NCBI RefSeq assembly: GCF_002288925.2
Contig: NW_022098043.1
Coordinates: forward strand, 7,392,732-7,456,731
Origin: Delphinapterus leucas
Lineage: Eukaryota; Chordata; Mammalia; Artiodactyla; Monodontidae
DNA length: 64,000 nucleotides
Reading direction: 5' to 3'
A program made the position numbers and the translations under genes. Below the pieces are notes generated by a model. That model was not told where the DNA came from. It did not search any database and worked only from the letters and a program-made list of their open reading frames with translations. Positions 46,766 through 58,575 of this stretch are shown here, in pieces; the first letter of the stretch is position 1; every line of letters begins with the position of its first letter.

Positions 46766-46975
46766 ATAGTGGTTCTCAGGGTTTTTTTGTTATTTTAAAA
46801 AAAACTCAAGAGTACAGATTTTTAAAATAAATCTGTACATTATTAAATATTATTGAGAATCTCAGAGAACTTTTCTTATGTGGGCTATATCTGTTGATAT
46901 TTATATTAGATATTAAAATGAAAAAATTAAAAATATTCACTTAATTAAAAACAAGACAAACCCAGCATAGGTTAA
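46766..46975. repeat. Possible hAT-derived fragment
   Basis: The text aatagtggttctcagggttt to tattgagaatctcagagaac resembles MER-type hAT remnants. Tentative. Confidence 0.35.
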
Positions 46976-47015
46976 CTTAAATAATTGAAAAATAACTTTT
47001 TCAAAACAAAAATCA

Positions 47016-47226
47016 GGGCTTCCCTGGTGGCGCAGTGGTTGAGAGTCTGCCTGCCGATGCAGGGGACACGGGTTCGTGCCCTGGTCCAGGAAGATCCCAC
47101 ATGCCGTGGAGCGGCTAGGCCTGTGAGCCATGGCCGCTGAGCCTGCGCGTCCGGAGCCTGTGCTCCGCAACGGGAAAGGCCACAACAGTGAGAGGCCCAC
47201 GTACCGCAAAAAACACACACACGCAC
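47016..47226 (+). repeat. CHR-type SINE (~215 bp)
   Basis: It has the head gggcttccctggtggcgcag and a tail interrupted by a short (CA)n (aaaaaacacacacacgcac). The target duplication is about aaaacaaaaatcag / gaaacaaaaattag. Confidence 0.95.
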
Positions 47227-47575
47227 GAAACAAAAATTAGTGAGAAGAGTGGCGTTTTATATTTTTCCAAATCTCTTTAATTTCTAGCTTAAAAGAATGT
47301 AACGATTCTCCTATCTGCTTCTGCATTCATTCTGCTATACAGTGTTTTGTTTGAAGAAAATCTGGTCTCAGATCAGATTTGGGAAGGAGACTGGGAGGGA
47401 GAGGAGTATTTTAATGTCTTTCTCAGATAATTGTGGATATTCTTTATTATTATACCAAAACTTGACAATGGTAGTTTCTTTTCTTTCTTTCTTTTTTTTA
47501 AACCTAACTTTCTGACAATGGTAGTTTCTTAAAAGTTAGTTTCAATTTGGAACCTGAAACCATGTCCGTGAACTT

Positions 47576-47925
47576 ATTTATTTATTTGGTTGCGTTGGGT
47601 CTTCGTTGCTGCACGCGGGCTTTCTCTAGTTTGTCGAGCGGGGGCTACTCTTCATTGCAGTGCACGGGCTTCTCATCGCGATGGTTTCTCTTGTTGCCGA
47701 GCTCGGGCTTTAGGCACGTGGGTTTCAGTAGTTGTGGCATGTGGGCTCAGTAGTTGTGGCTTGCGGGCTCTAGAGTGCAGGCTCAGTAGTTGTGGCGCAG
47801 GGGCTTAGTTGCTCCGAGGCATGTGGGATCTTCTGGGCCAGGGATTGAACCCTACATTGGCAGGCGGATAGTGTCCCTTGCATTGGCAGGCGGATTCTTA
47901 ACCACTGCGCCACCAGGGAAGTCCC
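47576..47925 (-). repeat. CHR-1-type SINE with an internal duplication, minus strand
   Basis: It is a long-form SINE. Near its head attggcaggcggat occurs twice (about 47854 and 47882), a duplication absent from sister copies. The target duplication is tccgtgaactt (47565-47575) / tccatgaactt (47926-47936). Confidence 0.93.
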
Positions 47926-47936
47926 TCCATGAACTT

Positions 47937-49024
47937 TTCATGCACTTAAATCTGTTGGTTTGTATGGTACTTTGAATGGATCTTTTACCCATGCATGATT
48001 TTGTAACATCATGCATTGATTATTTGGAAGATAATAGTTTTCAAATGTTGATAGATTTCATTATACAGTGTTTGGGAAGTTGTTGAGCTCTTGGTGGTCA
48101 ATACCAACTCAGCTGTGACTTGAGAAGTCTGGAAGGATAATTGAAATTGCATTAGTAACCAGTCTTTGGGTTGGAGGGAAATGGATTTCATTTTCATGAA
48201 GAAGCTCCATGTTCATGACCCTGAAAATGGGGCATTTTATTGTTCTTGTGCTTTTTCGTAGTGTTAGCAGGTTTGATTATTCATTTAAGGGATGCAGAAC
48301 TGGAAATAGTTGGCCTTTTCAAATAAATTTGTTAACCTGGAGGAATTTCTCTGATGGAATGTACAGGTGTACTTTTGAACATGGCTGCTCTAAGTGCTTG
48401 GTTCCCTGTCAGTTATAGGTCTGGGAGTCTAGAACCTCTTCTAAACCTTTTAATTTCCTCATCCTCCAATTGAAGATGGACCTCAGCAGTGTACATTTAG
48501 AGTCCTGGATCAGTTTTACCTCACGGAATTACTTTCAGTTCTTCCCCAGGCTCTGCCACTGTTTTCTTTTCTTTGAGCTTAGTCTCTTTCACTAAACAGG
48601 TACCTAGGGTGAGACAGAGACTAAAATGAATTTCTTTTCCAAGTGGGATGAATGAGACGGTTTGACCTAGGATTTTGCTTCTTGTGTCCCTTGGTGATGT
48701 AACAGAAATTGGACTGTTGTTATATTAAACTTTGTTAAGGTTCTGAGATCAACATATATCCAAGGATTACTTTGAAATCAAGCTTGGTTTTTCGTTTTTG
48801 TTTTATATAATATCATCTGCTTTTACAGAATTGTACTTTGAAAGTCAGAGTTTAAACAAAATTCTGATTGTTGTCATGTCATCATTTATAATAGCAAACC
48901 TCTTGAAACATTCTAAGGTCTAGTAATAGAGTTCTGGGCAAATTCTGGCCTCAATATCCATTGAAATACTATGTAACCCTTAAAAATGTTGCAAAACACT
49001 TACTGACATAAAAACGTCCACTTT
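47937..49024. other. No gene seen
   Basis: AT-rich single-copy sequence. The 69-codon ORF at 48209-48418 has no recognisable motif. Confidence 0.45.
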
Positions 49025-49250
49025 GGGACTTCCTTGGTGGTCCAGTGGCTAAGACTCCGTGCTCCCAAAGCTGGGGGCCCGGGTTTGATCCCTGGTCAGG
49101 GAACTAGATCCCACATGCCGCAACTAAGAGTTCACATGCTGCAACTAAAAAGATCCTGCATGCCACACCTAAAAAAAATGGTCCTGTATGCCTCAATGAA
49201 GATCCCGCATGCCACAACTTAGACCTGATGCAGCCAAATAAATATTAGGA
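49025..49250 (+). repeat. CHR-type SINE with repetitive body
   Basis: It has the head gggacttccttggtggtcc and repeated catgccgcaactaa-type units. The approximate target duplication is aaaacgtccac / aaaaagtccac. Confidence 0.92.
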
Positions 49251-49450
49251 AAAAGTCCACATTTATTCTGTGGAAGCCAGTTAAAAGTAGCATGTGTGAT
49301 CAAATTTTATCTTAAAAAATATATAGAAAAAGTGCTTGCTTATACAACAGTGTTCATAGGGGCTATTTCTGGTTGCTGGTGAGATTGGGTGATTTTCATT
49401 TTCTTTCTGTGCTAAGTCATTTTTGTTTACATTAACCACATATCACTTTT

Positions 49451-50044
49451 TAAAAAAATAAATTTATTTATTTATTTTTGGCTGCATTGGGTTTTCGTTG
49501 CTGCACGCAGGCTTTCTCTAGTTGCGGCGAGTGGGGGCTACTCTTTGTTGCAGTGAGTGGGCTTTCTCATTGCAGTGGCTTCTCTTGTCACGGAGCACGG
49601 ACTCTAGGCACGCGGGCTTCAGTAGTTGTGGCTTGTGGGCTCAGTAGTGGCTCACGGGCTTCAGTAGTTGCGGTGCATGGGCTCTAAAGCACAGGTTCAG
49701 TAGTTGTGGCGCATGGGCTTAGTTGCTCCGTGGCATGTGGGATCTTCCTGGACCAGGGCTCGAACCCGTGTCCCCTGCATTGGCAGGCAGATTTTTTTTT
49801 TTTTTTTTTTGCGGTACGCGGGCCTCTCACTGCTGTGGCCTCTCCCGTTGCGGAGCACAGGCTCCGGACGCACAGGCTCAGCGGCCATGGCTCACGCGCC
49901 CAGCCGCTCCGCGGCATGTGGGATCTTCCCGGACCAGGGCACGAACCCGTGTCCCCTGCATCGGCAGGTGGACTCTTAACCACTGCGCCACCAGGGAAGC
50001 CCGACAGGCAGATTCTTAACCACTGCGCCGCCAGGGAAGCCCCT
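49451..50044 (-). repeat. CHR-1-type SINE, minus strand, split by a younger SINE
   Basis: The outer SINE runs from aaaaaaataaatttatttat to gccgccagggaagcccc. The exact 13-bp target duplication acatatcactttt lies at 49438-49450 and 50045-50057. A second SINE sits within its head region. Confidence 0.95.
49794..50004 (-). repeat. Nested CHR-type SINE (~215 bp), minus strand
   Basis: It is inserted in the long SINE. Poly(T) is followed by gcggtacgcgggcctctcac, ending gccaccagggaagcccg. The target duplication caggcagatt lies at 49784-49793 and 50005-50014, exact. Confidence 0.96.
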
Positions 50045-50057
50045 ACATATCACTTTT

Positions 50058-50479
50058 ATAATCAGAAAAGTAAAGCAGTTTCTACTTTGAAAAATGAAAC
50101 TAAGCTAAAATGTGACTCCTTGCAAGTTCCTCACTAAGCAAAGACAGATTAAATTACATTCATTATTTTAAGAGTGAAGAGGATTTAAAATACATTTGTA
50201 GTTTTTTAACAGGGAATCAAGGGAAAGAGGGAGCATTTTTTTGTTAATTATTAGTTAAGTAAAAACTTATGAATTGTGTTCCCCATGCATTCTGATTAAA
50301 TTGATCTTTACCGTAATAGTAATACTTATGCCGATCTTCCCAAATTTGTTTTCATGATACCAAGAGAAGCGGCTTAAAGTACTTTGAAAGAGGCGTCGTT
50401 AAAAAAAAAAAAAAGCCTTACTTTTAATGATGTGGCAGATTAGTGCAACATTTTTTATGATACCTCTTATTTGTTACAG
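50058..50479. other. No gene seen
   Basis: AT-rich. It ends in a polypyrimidine-like stretch with tttgttacag, which could serve as a splice acceptor for the next entry. Confidence 0.4.
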
Positions 50480-50657
50480 AGTTTCCTTTTTAAAGTCCTT
50501 TGCCATCTTGTCCTTGCTGTCCTGGCTTCCATCTGGGGCTGCAGCAGGGCTGAGCCAAACATGGCTGCTGCTGCAGCATGGGCGGGCGTAGTATAGGATT
50601 CGGCTGCTGTGGTTCCTGTGACGAAGCAGGAGGAGAAGCCTGGAGAGCGTGCTCTAG
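50480..50657 (+). other. Candidate alternative non-coding exon
   Basis: A 178-bp GC-richer block in AT-rich DNA. It is preceded by ctcttatttgttacag (acceptor-like) and followed by ctctag|gttagg (donor-like). All three frames contain stops. It contains aaacatggctgctgctgcag, an ATG in fair context opening an 11-codon ORF (MAAAAAWAGVV). It might be an alternative 5' UTR exon of the CpG-island gene, an enhancer, or neither. Confidence 0.3.
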
Positions 50658-51290
50658 GTTAGGATTCTCTTAAAGCTTGTTGCCAGGAGAATTGGACTTT
50701 TCTCGTGGAGGAGATAACTACATTTCAGATTCTGCTGTTGAGAGGGAATGCTACTGTGTATTGGGATTTATAGCCTTAGCAGGGGAACCACCCATTCTGT
50801 GCAGAAGTGAGAAATCTTAGCATATGCTGTCATTTGCCAAGCAGGATTGGCCATTTTTAGAAAGCAGCAAGGCTTACGTGCCTGTTTCAGTTGATGACAG
50901 AGAAGTGTCCAGAATGACGGTGGGTAAATTTACTAAATGGGTAGCATTTCTCTCAGGGGCAGACTCGGCGGCATAGAGTAGAGGATTAAAATGGTCTGTC
51001 CCCATGTGCAGCTTGTGTGAGGATTACTGTATCACATCAAAAGTCAACCTAAAACGTTGGGTGAGAGATGGGGAGTGGTTTGAGTGGAGAATTGAAGTTG
51101 CTGTACGTGCTGCTTAGGCTGCTCCATAGAGTGGATGCACTGCCATTTGGTTGGGGCGTATTTGTGCCTGAGTTTCTGTCCTTTCTGCCTGTGACTGGAG
51201 ATGGGCATGATGTAGGATATGCTGCTTGACAACCAATAATGATATGATATATCCGGATGCGCAGTAACAAACTACTTCACTCATTTCTCT
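50658..51290. other. Single-copy sequence, no gene seen
   Basis: Repeat-free by eye and moderately GC-rich compared with its flanks. No convincing ORF. Confidence 0.4.
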
Positions 51291-52300
51291 GTTTAGTATG
51301 ATGAAGAGAAAAGGCTTTTAAAAAAGAAAAAGCTCCCTTCCACAGAAAAGCCATATGTGATCATTGTAAAAATCACAGGGAAAAAAGAAAAAAAAATCAC
51401 TTGTAACTTTACTACCCATTGATAACTATTGGTAGCATTTTGATATGTTTCCTTGGAGGAATTTTTAAATATATATATGTTTATATATACATGTGTTGGC
51501 ATATATGTGTTTATGTACCTATACTCATATGTGCATAGCTGAAGATCATACTGTGAATATTATTTTTTCTATTTTAACATATTGATACATTCCCATTTCA
51601 ATAAAAATTTTGAGAGGGCTTCCTTAATGGTATTATAACATTTCTGTGTATGGCTGTACCACAGTACACTTAAAGCACACTGCTTGTCACTGGATTATTC
51701 AGTTAACAATTTTGTTATTAAAAGAAATGCTGAGACTAACATCTTTGTGTATAATGTTTTTCAATATTTCTGGTATTTGTTAAATAAAGTAAAAATTACT
51801 GGATCAGCAGGTGTGAACATTAGGATAGTTGATGCATATTGCCCTGTTTTTACCAGCATTAAATATTCTTTTAACTTTTGTTAATTTGATAGGTGAAAAT
51901 TATATACAGTTTTAATTTGCATTCTTAGATTACTTGTAAGATTTAGTTTTCTCCCATGTTTATTAGCTTTTATTTACTGTTTTGAAAATTATCTGTTTAT
52001 ATGTTATTTTCATGTCTTTATTCAGATCTTAGTTTAGTTTCAAAACAGTCAAATAATGCATGTTTATTATAAAGAATACAGATTATATTGATTTATACCT
52101 TTATATTATATATTTAAAAATAATTAAAAACCTTCTTCACTTCCAATTCCATTATTAGCAGCTATCACAGTTGACAGTTCAGCATCTCTCTTCTTACAGA
52201 TCTTTTTGTATGCATTTACAGATTGAGAGAAAGAGGAAGGGGAAAAGGGAAGAGAGTCAGGGAGTGGGAGAGAGGGGGAGGTTTTTAGAGGATGGCCTCT
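51291..52300. repeat. Probable old LINE-derived AT-rich sequence
   Basis: Phrases such as tttactacccattgataac and taccagcattaaatattct resemble old L1/HAL-type 3' regions. Tentative. Confidence 0.35.
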
Positions 52301-52580
52301 GGAGCTGGACTCTGTGATTTGCATCCTAACTGCTGGAAGTGTGAAGTGTGATCTTGGAGGATTTCGAGTCCCATAGCTGATAGTCCCAGCTCTCATGGTT
52401 TAGTGGCTGTGTACCTTGGGAAAAATGATTTAACCTTTTTGTGTCCCAGTGTCCTCATGTAAAAGGATTAATTATAGACTCTAGTGCTTAAGGTTGTTGT
52501 GAGGATTAAATTAGTTATACCTATAAGGTACTTAAAATGGTACCTGGCACTTTGTGTTATATAGTAATAAATAGCTATTA
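52300..52580 (+). repeat. MIR
   Basis: The text gctggactctgtgatttgc to ggaaaaatgatttaacctt to ttaaaatggtacctggcac to taataaatagctattacta is a full-length MIR pattern. Confidence 0.75.
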
Positions 52581-52781
52581 CTATTACTTGTGTAACAAGA
52601 TTATAAGTGGGATTATACTGCAATGCTTAGTGATTGCTTTTTCATGTATTGTATAAATCTTTCCCATGTTGATACATGTAGATTATTCTATAGTTGTACC
52701 ATAATTCATTTAACTCTTTCCTATTGGTGGATATATGTATAGTTTCTAGGCTTTTTTGTATGTGTTAAAATGTATAGTGCA

Positions 52782-52991
52782 GGGCTTCCCTGGTGGCGCA
52801 GTGGTTGAGAGTCCGCCTGCCGATGCAGGGGACACGGGTTCGTGCCCCGGTCCGGGAAGATCCCGCATGCCGCGGAGCAGCTAGGCCCGTGAGCCATGGC
52901 CGCTGAGCCTGTGGGTCCGGAGCCTGTGCTCTGCAACGGGAGAGGGCACAACAGTGAGAGGCCCACGGACCGCAAAAAAAAAAAAAAAAAA
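52782..52991 (+). repeat. CHR-type SINE (~215 bp)
   Basis: The head gggcttccctggtggcgcag and an A18 tail are complete. The target duplication is about tatagtgc / tatagcgc. Confidence 0.95.
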
Positions 52992-53690
52992 TAGTATAGC
53001 GCATATCCTTATACATATGTGTGAGTATTTTAGTAGGATGGAGTCCTATAAATAGAATTGCTGAATTGAAGGGTACGTAAATAAACATTTGGCTATTACT
53101 TTTTTAATATCTAAGAATTTTTGTTTTCTCTCCTTTTCTGTGTGTAGCAGATGCGTCTTATTTTATGATTGGAATAGTATCTTAAATCCTTTCATAGGTA
53201 CTAATTGGAAATTAAAAAAATCTTTTTTTGTCCCCTGTACCATCTCTCTCCCTCCAGGGTTGGTTCTGTTTATTCATCTTGGTTCTTTACTTTCTTAATG
53301 TCTGGTGATTGTTTAGTTTCCATTCGTGTTTATGAATGGAAGATGAGGTAGATTAGTAGAGTTGACAGATGGAGTCCCTGCAGTTGGGTAACAGGCCTCA
53401 AAGGTTGTCTTTAAGTGTTGTGGGTGGCGCCTGACACCAAGGACATTTTACTGAATTGTGCCTTTATTTGCTCTTGGAATAAATTTTTTAAAGGAACATA
53501 ATACTAATAAAAGTAGACTGATTTCTGTTAAGTCATGTTAACAAGTTTGTAGTATAGTCAGCGTTTTATATATTTGCATATTGTCTGTGTTTTGTGGAGT
53601 TTCTCATGTACAGTATTTTCCAGATACATTTCAGTTATGATTTTGGACTCATCTTCTCACAACTGGATACTGTGAAGTGGAAATCCTAAA
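52992..53690. other. No gene seen
   Basis: AT-rich. Sequence near 52600-52750 and 53000-53100 may be old LINE DNA around the SINE. Confidence 0.4.
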
Positions 53691-53693
53691 ATT

Positions 53694-54047
53694 TCTTTTT
53701 TTAAAAAATAAATTTGTTTATTTTATTTTATTTTTGGCTGCCTTGGGTCTTCCTCCACGCGGACTTTTCTCTAGTTGGGGCAAGCAGGGGCTAACTCTTT
53801 GTTGTTCTGTGTGGGCTTCTCATTGAGGTGGCTTCTCTTGTTGCACAGCACGGGCTCTAGGTGTGTGAGCTTCAGTAGTTGTGGTGCGCGGGCTCAGTAG
53901 TTGTGCATCACAGGCTATAGAGCGCAGGCTCAGTAGTTGTGGTGCAAGGGCTTAGTTGCTCCGTGGCATGTGGGATCTTTCCCAGGCTAGGGATTGAACA
54001 CTGCATTGGCAGGCGGATTCTTAACTACTGCGCCACCAGGGAAGTCG
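53694..54047 (-). repeat. CHR-1-type SINE, long form, minus strand
   Basis: It runs from ttttatttttggctgcctt to gccaccagggaagtcgc and is more diverged than most long copies. Confidence 0.92.
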
Positions 54048-54474
54048 CTAACAACTTGTTTGCTCTTAATTCCTTAGCTGAAGAGCTTAGTTGAAGCTTC
54101 AAAGCGTTCATAAAACAAGGAAGTAGTTAACTATTTTCAGTCCTAACCCTGAATATGTCTGCTTTTTTTCAGTTCCCATTTTGTGCAGTTTGTTGATTGG
54201 TCTTGTTTTCAAATGGTCATCTTCACTGTCATCCGTTGCTAAAAACTGCTTTCTCTTAGTTTTATCTTTTTATAATCTGCCTCATAAATAATTCTGCCCA
54301 AGCTATTGGAACCTTGAATTTTAGTGAAATGAAGAACATTTTATTGTTCCTTCTCTGCTCTTATATTAGTTTATTGCCATCTTTGCAATTTGAAAATCAA
54401 TTTAACTGTTTTGTCATTGTGTTGGTTATCCACAAATGTCTAGAAAACATTTTATTTACCTGACAAAGACATAT
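54048..54474. other. No gene seen
   Basis: AT-rich single-copy sequence. Confidence 0.45.
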
Positions 54475-54488
54475 TGTGATACATTCTT

Positions 54489-54708
54489 TTTTTTGTTTTT
54501 TTTTGTTTTTGTTTTTGCGGTACGGGGGCCTCTCACTGTTGTGGCCTCTCCCGTTGCGGAGCACAGGCTCCGGACGCGCAGGCTCAGTGGCCGTGGCTCA
54601 CGGACCCAGCCGCTCTGCAGCATGTGGGATCTTCCCGGACCAGGTCACAAACACGTGTCCCCTGCATTGGCAGGCGGACCCTCAACCACTGCGCCACCAG
54701 GGAAGCCC
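54489..54708 (-). repeat. CHR-type SINE (~215 bp), minus strand
   Basis: A (gtttt)-interrupted T tail is followed by gcggtacgggggcctctcac and a complete head. The target duplication tgtgatacattctt / tgtgatacactctt lies at 54475-54488 and 54709-54722. Confidence 0.95.
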
Positions 54709-54928
54709 TGTGATACACTCTTGATGAGAGAAGTCGGTGTAAAACAAATTGGGAGGATGTGTTTAAGAATGTGAGAAGTATTAATTTTTTGTCATTGAAA
54801 ACTAAAGTTAGTTAATATTTTCATTAGACTTGATTGACCCAAGTAAGTCATCTTTTACTTTTTTTTAATTGAAGAAAATGCCAATTTAATTAGCATAATT
54901 TTAGGGATGTGTTAAAGCTAGGATAGTA

Positions 54929-55050
54929 GTTCTCAATTTAGGCTGCTCATTGGAATAACTTCTGCAACTTAAAAAATATACAGACATCTTCTGAATCATA
55001 TTTTGGAGTTTAAGTTTTAGATATATAATTAAAGTTAAGACTCCTAGCCT
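54929..55050 (+). repeat. MER5-like hAT fragment
   Basis: The text tagtagttctcaatttaggc to ctcattggaataacttctgc follows the MER5 consensus pattern of a left end and first 50 bp. Confidence 0.6.
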
Positions 55051-55217
55051 AGAAAATTGAAATGGTCAGTTGTAAGTTAATTAGGTCTTACATATTATAT
55101 AAATGACATTAAATTAGCTTAATTATTTGGATTGTACCTTTTCTGAGAGCTTTGAGTATTAGCATGTTGCTTGTTGTTGGATTTGAAGTCTGTTCTTTGT
55201 TAAGATTCTTGATTTTT

Positions 55218-55430
55218 TTTTTTTTTTCTTTTTTTTTGCGGTACGCGGGCCTCTCACTGCCCTGGCCTCACCCGTTGCGGAGCACAGGCTCCGGGCGCAC
55301 AGGCTCAGCGGCCATGGCTCATGGGCCCAGCCGCTCCGCGGCATGTGGGATCCTCCCGGACCGGGGCACGAACCCCTGTCCCCTGCATCGGCAGGTGGAC
55401 TCCCAACCACTGCGCCACCAGGGAAGCCCC
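55218..55430 (-). repeat. CHR-type SINE (~215 bp), minus strand
   Basis: A T-rich tail is followed by gcggtacgcgggcctctcac and an intact head. The 16-bp target duplication aagattcttgattttt / aagattctcgattttt lies at 55202-55217 and 55431-55446. Confidence 0.96.
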
Positions 55431-55733
55431 AAGATTCTCGATTTTTAATGATCAAGAAATGAATGATTCCTTTACTTCTCAGTAGACATGTCCTTTAAGT
55501 TTCATTTCTAGATTCATACTGAAATAGGATTTGGCAGATGACTAGAGGAAGATGTTCTTATCTTTTGAAATAGGTTGATTCTGAGACCTGGTAAAAAGTT
55601 AAAGGACAAACCAGGCATTTTGCACCTGACATCCTCTTAGAACTTAAAATATTTTATTACTGGTATCTGATTGGTCATATTGAAAAACTAATGGACACTG
55701 ACAGCCTTTATCTGTTTTCTTTCCTGTTATGAA

Positions 55734-55837
55734 GCGCTGTGCGGCTTGTGGGATCTCAGTTCCCCAGTCAGGGATTGAACCTGGGCCACGGCAGTGAAAG
55801 CCTGGAATCCTAACCACTAGCCCACCAGGGAACTCCC
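55734..55837 (-). repeat. Short CHR-type SINE, minus strand, tail lost
   Basis: The text gcgctgtgcggcttgtggg to ctaaccactagcccaccagg lacks the T-run that normally precedes it. Confidence 0.88.
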
Positions 55838-55939
55838 TGAAGTGAACTTTCTTAATCCAGCAAAGTTTATTGTGTACAGCGCATAGGCCTGCCCCTGTTG
55901 TTATTGAGGATTATTGGGATTACCGTAAACCTGCCTAGA

Positions 55940-56197
55940 ATATTTATTTATTTAAAAATATTTATTTATTTTTGGCTGTGTTGTGTCTTCGTTGCTGCGT
56001 GGGCTTTCTCTAGTCGCGGCGAGCGGGGCCTACTCTTTGTTGTGGTGCCCGGGCTTCTCTTGTTGCGGAGCATGGGCTCTAGGTGCATGGACTTCAGTAG
56101 TTGTGGCACGTGGGCTTAGTTAGTCCACGGCATGTGGGATCTTCCCGGTCCAGGGATCGAACCCATGTCCCCTGCATTGGCAGGCGGATTCTCAACC
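55940..56197 (-). repeat. CHR-1-type SINE lacking its head, minus strand
   Basis: The (ttta)n tail and body are typical. The copy stops at ggcggattctcaacc, so the last ~25 bp (the accactgcgccaccaggg head) are missing. It is 5' truncated in its own orientation, and some internal units are also missing. Confidence 0.92.
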
Positions 56198-57505
56198 TAA
56201 TGGAGCAGATATAAAAGCTTTCTTATAACTTTAGGTGTAAGAAATTAGGTATATAAAATTCCTACAAAGGAGAGATTTGTGCCCTTTGAAAAACAAAATT
56301 CAGTGTTTACCTAAGAATACGAGGCTGAGGACACTCCAAGCTACGTAAGTATTATGTGCAAAAAATATATATTTGTCAGTCTTTCTCTGTTTTAATAACA
56401 TCTTTGGATTTATTGCCTTGAATTTGCTTTTGCTCATAGTGAAGTAATAAGAGAACTTAATATTACTTTCTTCTATATTTTTATTTATAGGTCATGGAAA
56501 TGAAAATCAGTTAAGGAGCAGAAACACTCTTACTGTGGTTTTCATTCAGATAACATTTTCAGAGTGACAGAAGTGATTTCATTTTTGAGAAGCAAATTAT
56601 TTCTCTCCCCTTAGTTTGCTTTCTTTGTTTATACTCTTACCTTGTCATTGGAATTATGTTTCCTTTGAAAATAACTAGTAAATATTCTGCTTTCAGTTTT
56701 AGCTGCCTATATTTGTGGCTTAATTGAAATCTATTCTGACTAGTAGGAGTAAATAGATTCTGACTATGAGAATAAATAATTTATGTGATTATATTATGGA
56801 AAGAAAAAGTAAACTGCCAGTGAAAGCATTTAAATAATATATTAGAGTTTGTAAGGGGAAACTTAGGGTCTCTTACACAAGACAGAACTTTGGTTGAGAG
56901 TTTCTTGACCTTTTACTAGTACTTATCATTCCTGTTTATTAAGTATAGACTATTTTGATATTTTGGATAATATGCCATAATTCTGTAAAAAAAATAAAAG
57001 TTTCTGGCTTTCTGTGCACTCTGCTTTTTGTTTTTCCTTACCCGTTTGGTCTGCTTCTAACATCTTTACTGTGGGTTATTTTACTTCTGTGTGCTCAGTC
57101 TCTTTCTCTGTAAAATTGATTAACTAGACTAAACTAATTCCAAAATCCTTTTGGACCTTTTTATTAGCCTATGATTAGGGTAAAAATAATCTCATATATC
57201 CTTTTTTTTTCACCTTCCTAGAGTATGGGCAGCAGCCCTTGTTGTTACTAAGGGCTTTCTTTTAGGCACAACAGGGGAATATGTGGGAGAAGGGGGTTAG
57301 TTGATAATGAAACTTTAGCAATAAAGAATTATCAGAAAAGTTTGAAACATAGTTGATATTAGAGACAGTCTTGCAGAAGAACTCCTTTCCTTTGGTTGTA
57401 TTGTTTACTACTGGAATTTGATGCACATTTAAAACATTTTTCTTTCTACCTTTTCTCTTAGAATAATAATCCTGTTAGGAAATGCCTCCAGAATCAAGGG
57501 ACACT
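56198..57505. other. No gene seen
   Basis: AT-rich sequence; nothing coding. Confidence 0.45.
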
Positions 57506-57508
57506 CCA

Positions 57509-57715
57509 GGCAGTGCCCAATAGAACTTTCTGTGATGTTGAAAACATTCTGTGTCTACACTGTCCAGTATGGCAGCCACTAACCGTACGTGGCAACGAGC
57601 ACTTGAAAGGTGGCAAGTGTGACTAGGGAACTAAATTTTTAAATTTCATTTAATTTTAATTAAGTTTATATTTAAATAGCTACATGTGGCTAGAGGCCAC
57701 ATTGGACAGCATAGC
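57509..57715. repeat. hAT-type DNA transposon (MITE-like), plus orientation
   Basis: The text cagtgcccaatagaactttc to cacttgaaaggtggcaagtg to acatgtggctagaggccac to attggacagcatag has related inverted ends (cag-ccaat / attgg-ctg). A second, reverse copy lies at about 60080-60365. Confidence 0.65.
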
Positions 57716-57719
57716 TCCA

Positions 57720-58205
57720 TATTATACATTCAACCAGCAAATTGTTTTTGAGCATTCAGAGATATGCCCAGCAATGTGTTAGGTGCCAGAGATATCAGGG
57801 TCCTGCAATGTGGTGAGGGAGAGATGATTAAAGAGATAAGTGTAATATGTGTGATAGTTGCTGTATTAAAGAAAGGCACAGGGTTCTCTAGGACCATAGA
57901 TACTGGTTCTTACCTAATCCAGGCTGAGGGTGGGTCACTTTGGGGGTGCTCTTATGTCAAAAGAAATTGTGTCAACTATCCCTTTGTATTATACATAGGT
58001 ATTGAGCTCAAGTCAGTCCTTGTTGTGTTTCAGCATACCAAGGGATATGGAAACACTTGGTCATTATTATTTTTAAGTGTTTGGGGTTTTGTGCTTTAAC
58101 TCTGGACCATGTATAGAATTGATAAGTCTTCATTGTTTGTGATGCGATTAGCTGTTTCTCTTATGAAAATCTGTAAACAGAGCTGTAAATCATCAAGGCT
58201 GCAGT
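57720..58205. other. No gene; L2-like traces
   Basis: The segment 57725-57870 (gagcattcagagatatgccc) is faintly L2-like. The 111-codon ORF at 57764-58099 overlaps it and has no family signature. Confidence 0.4.
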
Positions 58206-58222
58206 TTGACTAAAGTGGTTAC

Positions 58223-58564
58223 TTTTATTTATTTATTTTTGGTTAAAATAAATTTATTTATTTTTGGCTGCGTTGCGTCTTCGTTGCTGAGCGTGGGCTT
58301 TCTCTAGTTGCAGCGAGTGGGGGCTACTCTTCATTGTGGTGCACGGGCTTCTCATTGTGGTGGCTTCTCTCGTTGTGGAGCACGGGCTCTAGGCATGCAG
58401 GCTTCAGTAGTTGTGGCTTGTGGGCTCTAGAGCACAGGCTCAGTAGTTGTGGCACATGGGCTTAGTTGCTCCGTGGCATGTGGGATCTTCCCGGACGAGG
58501 GCTTGAACCTGTGTCCCCTGCATTGGCAGGCGGATTCTTAACCACTGGAACGCCAGGGACGTCC
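58223..58564 (-). repeat. CHR-1-type SINE, long form, minus strand
   Basis: It runs from ttatttatttttggttaaaa to aacgccagggacgtcc. It is flanked by aaagtggttac (58212-58222) and aaagcggttac (58565-58575). Confidence 0.95.
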
Positions 58565-58575
58565 AAAGCGGTTAC

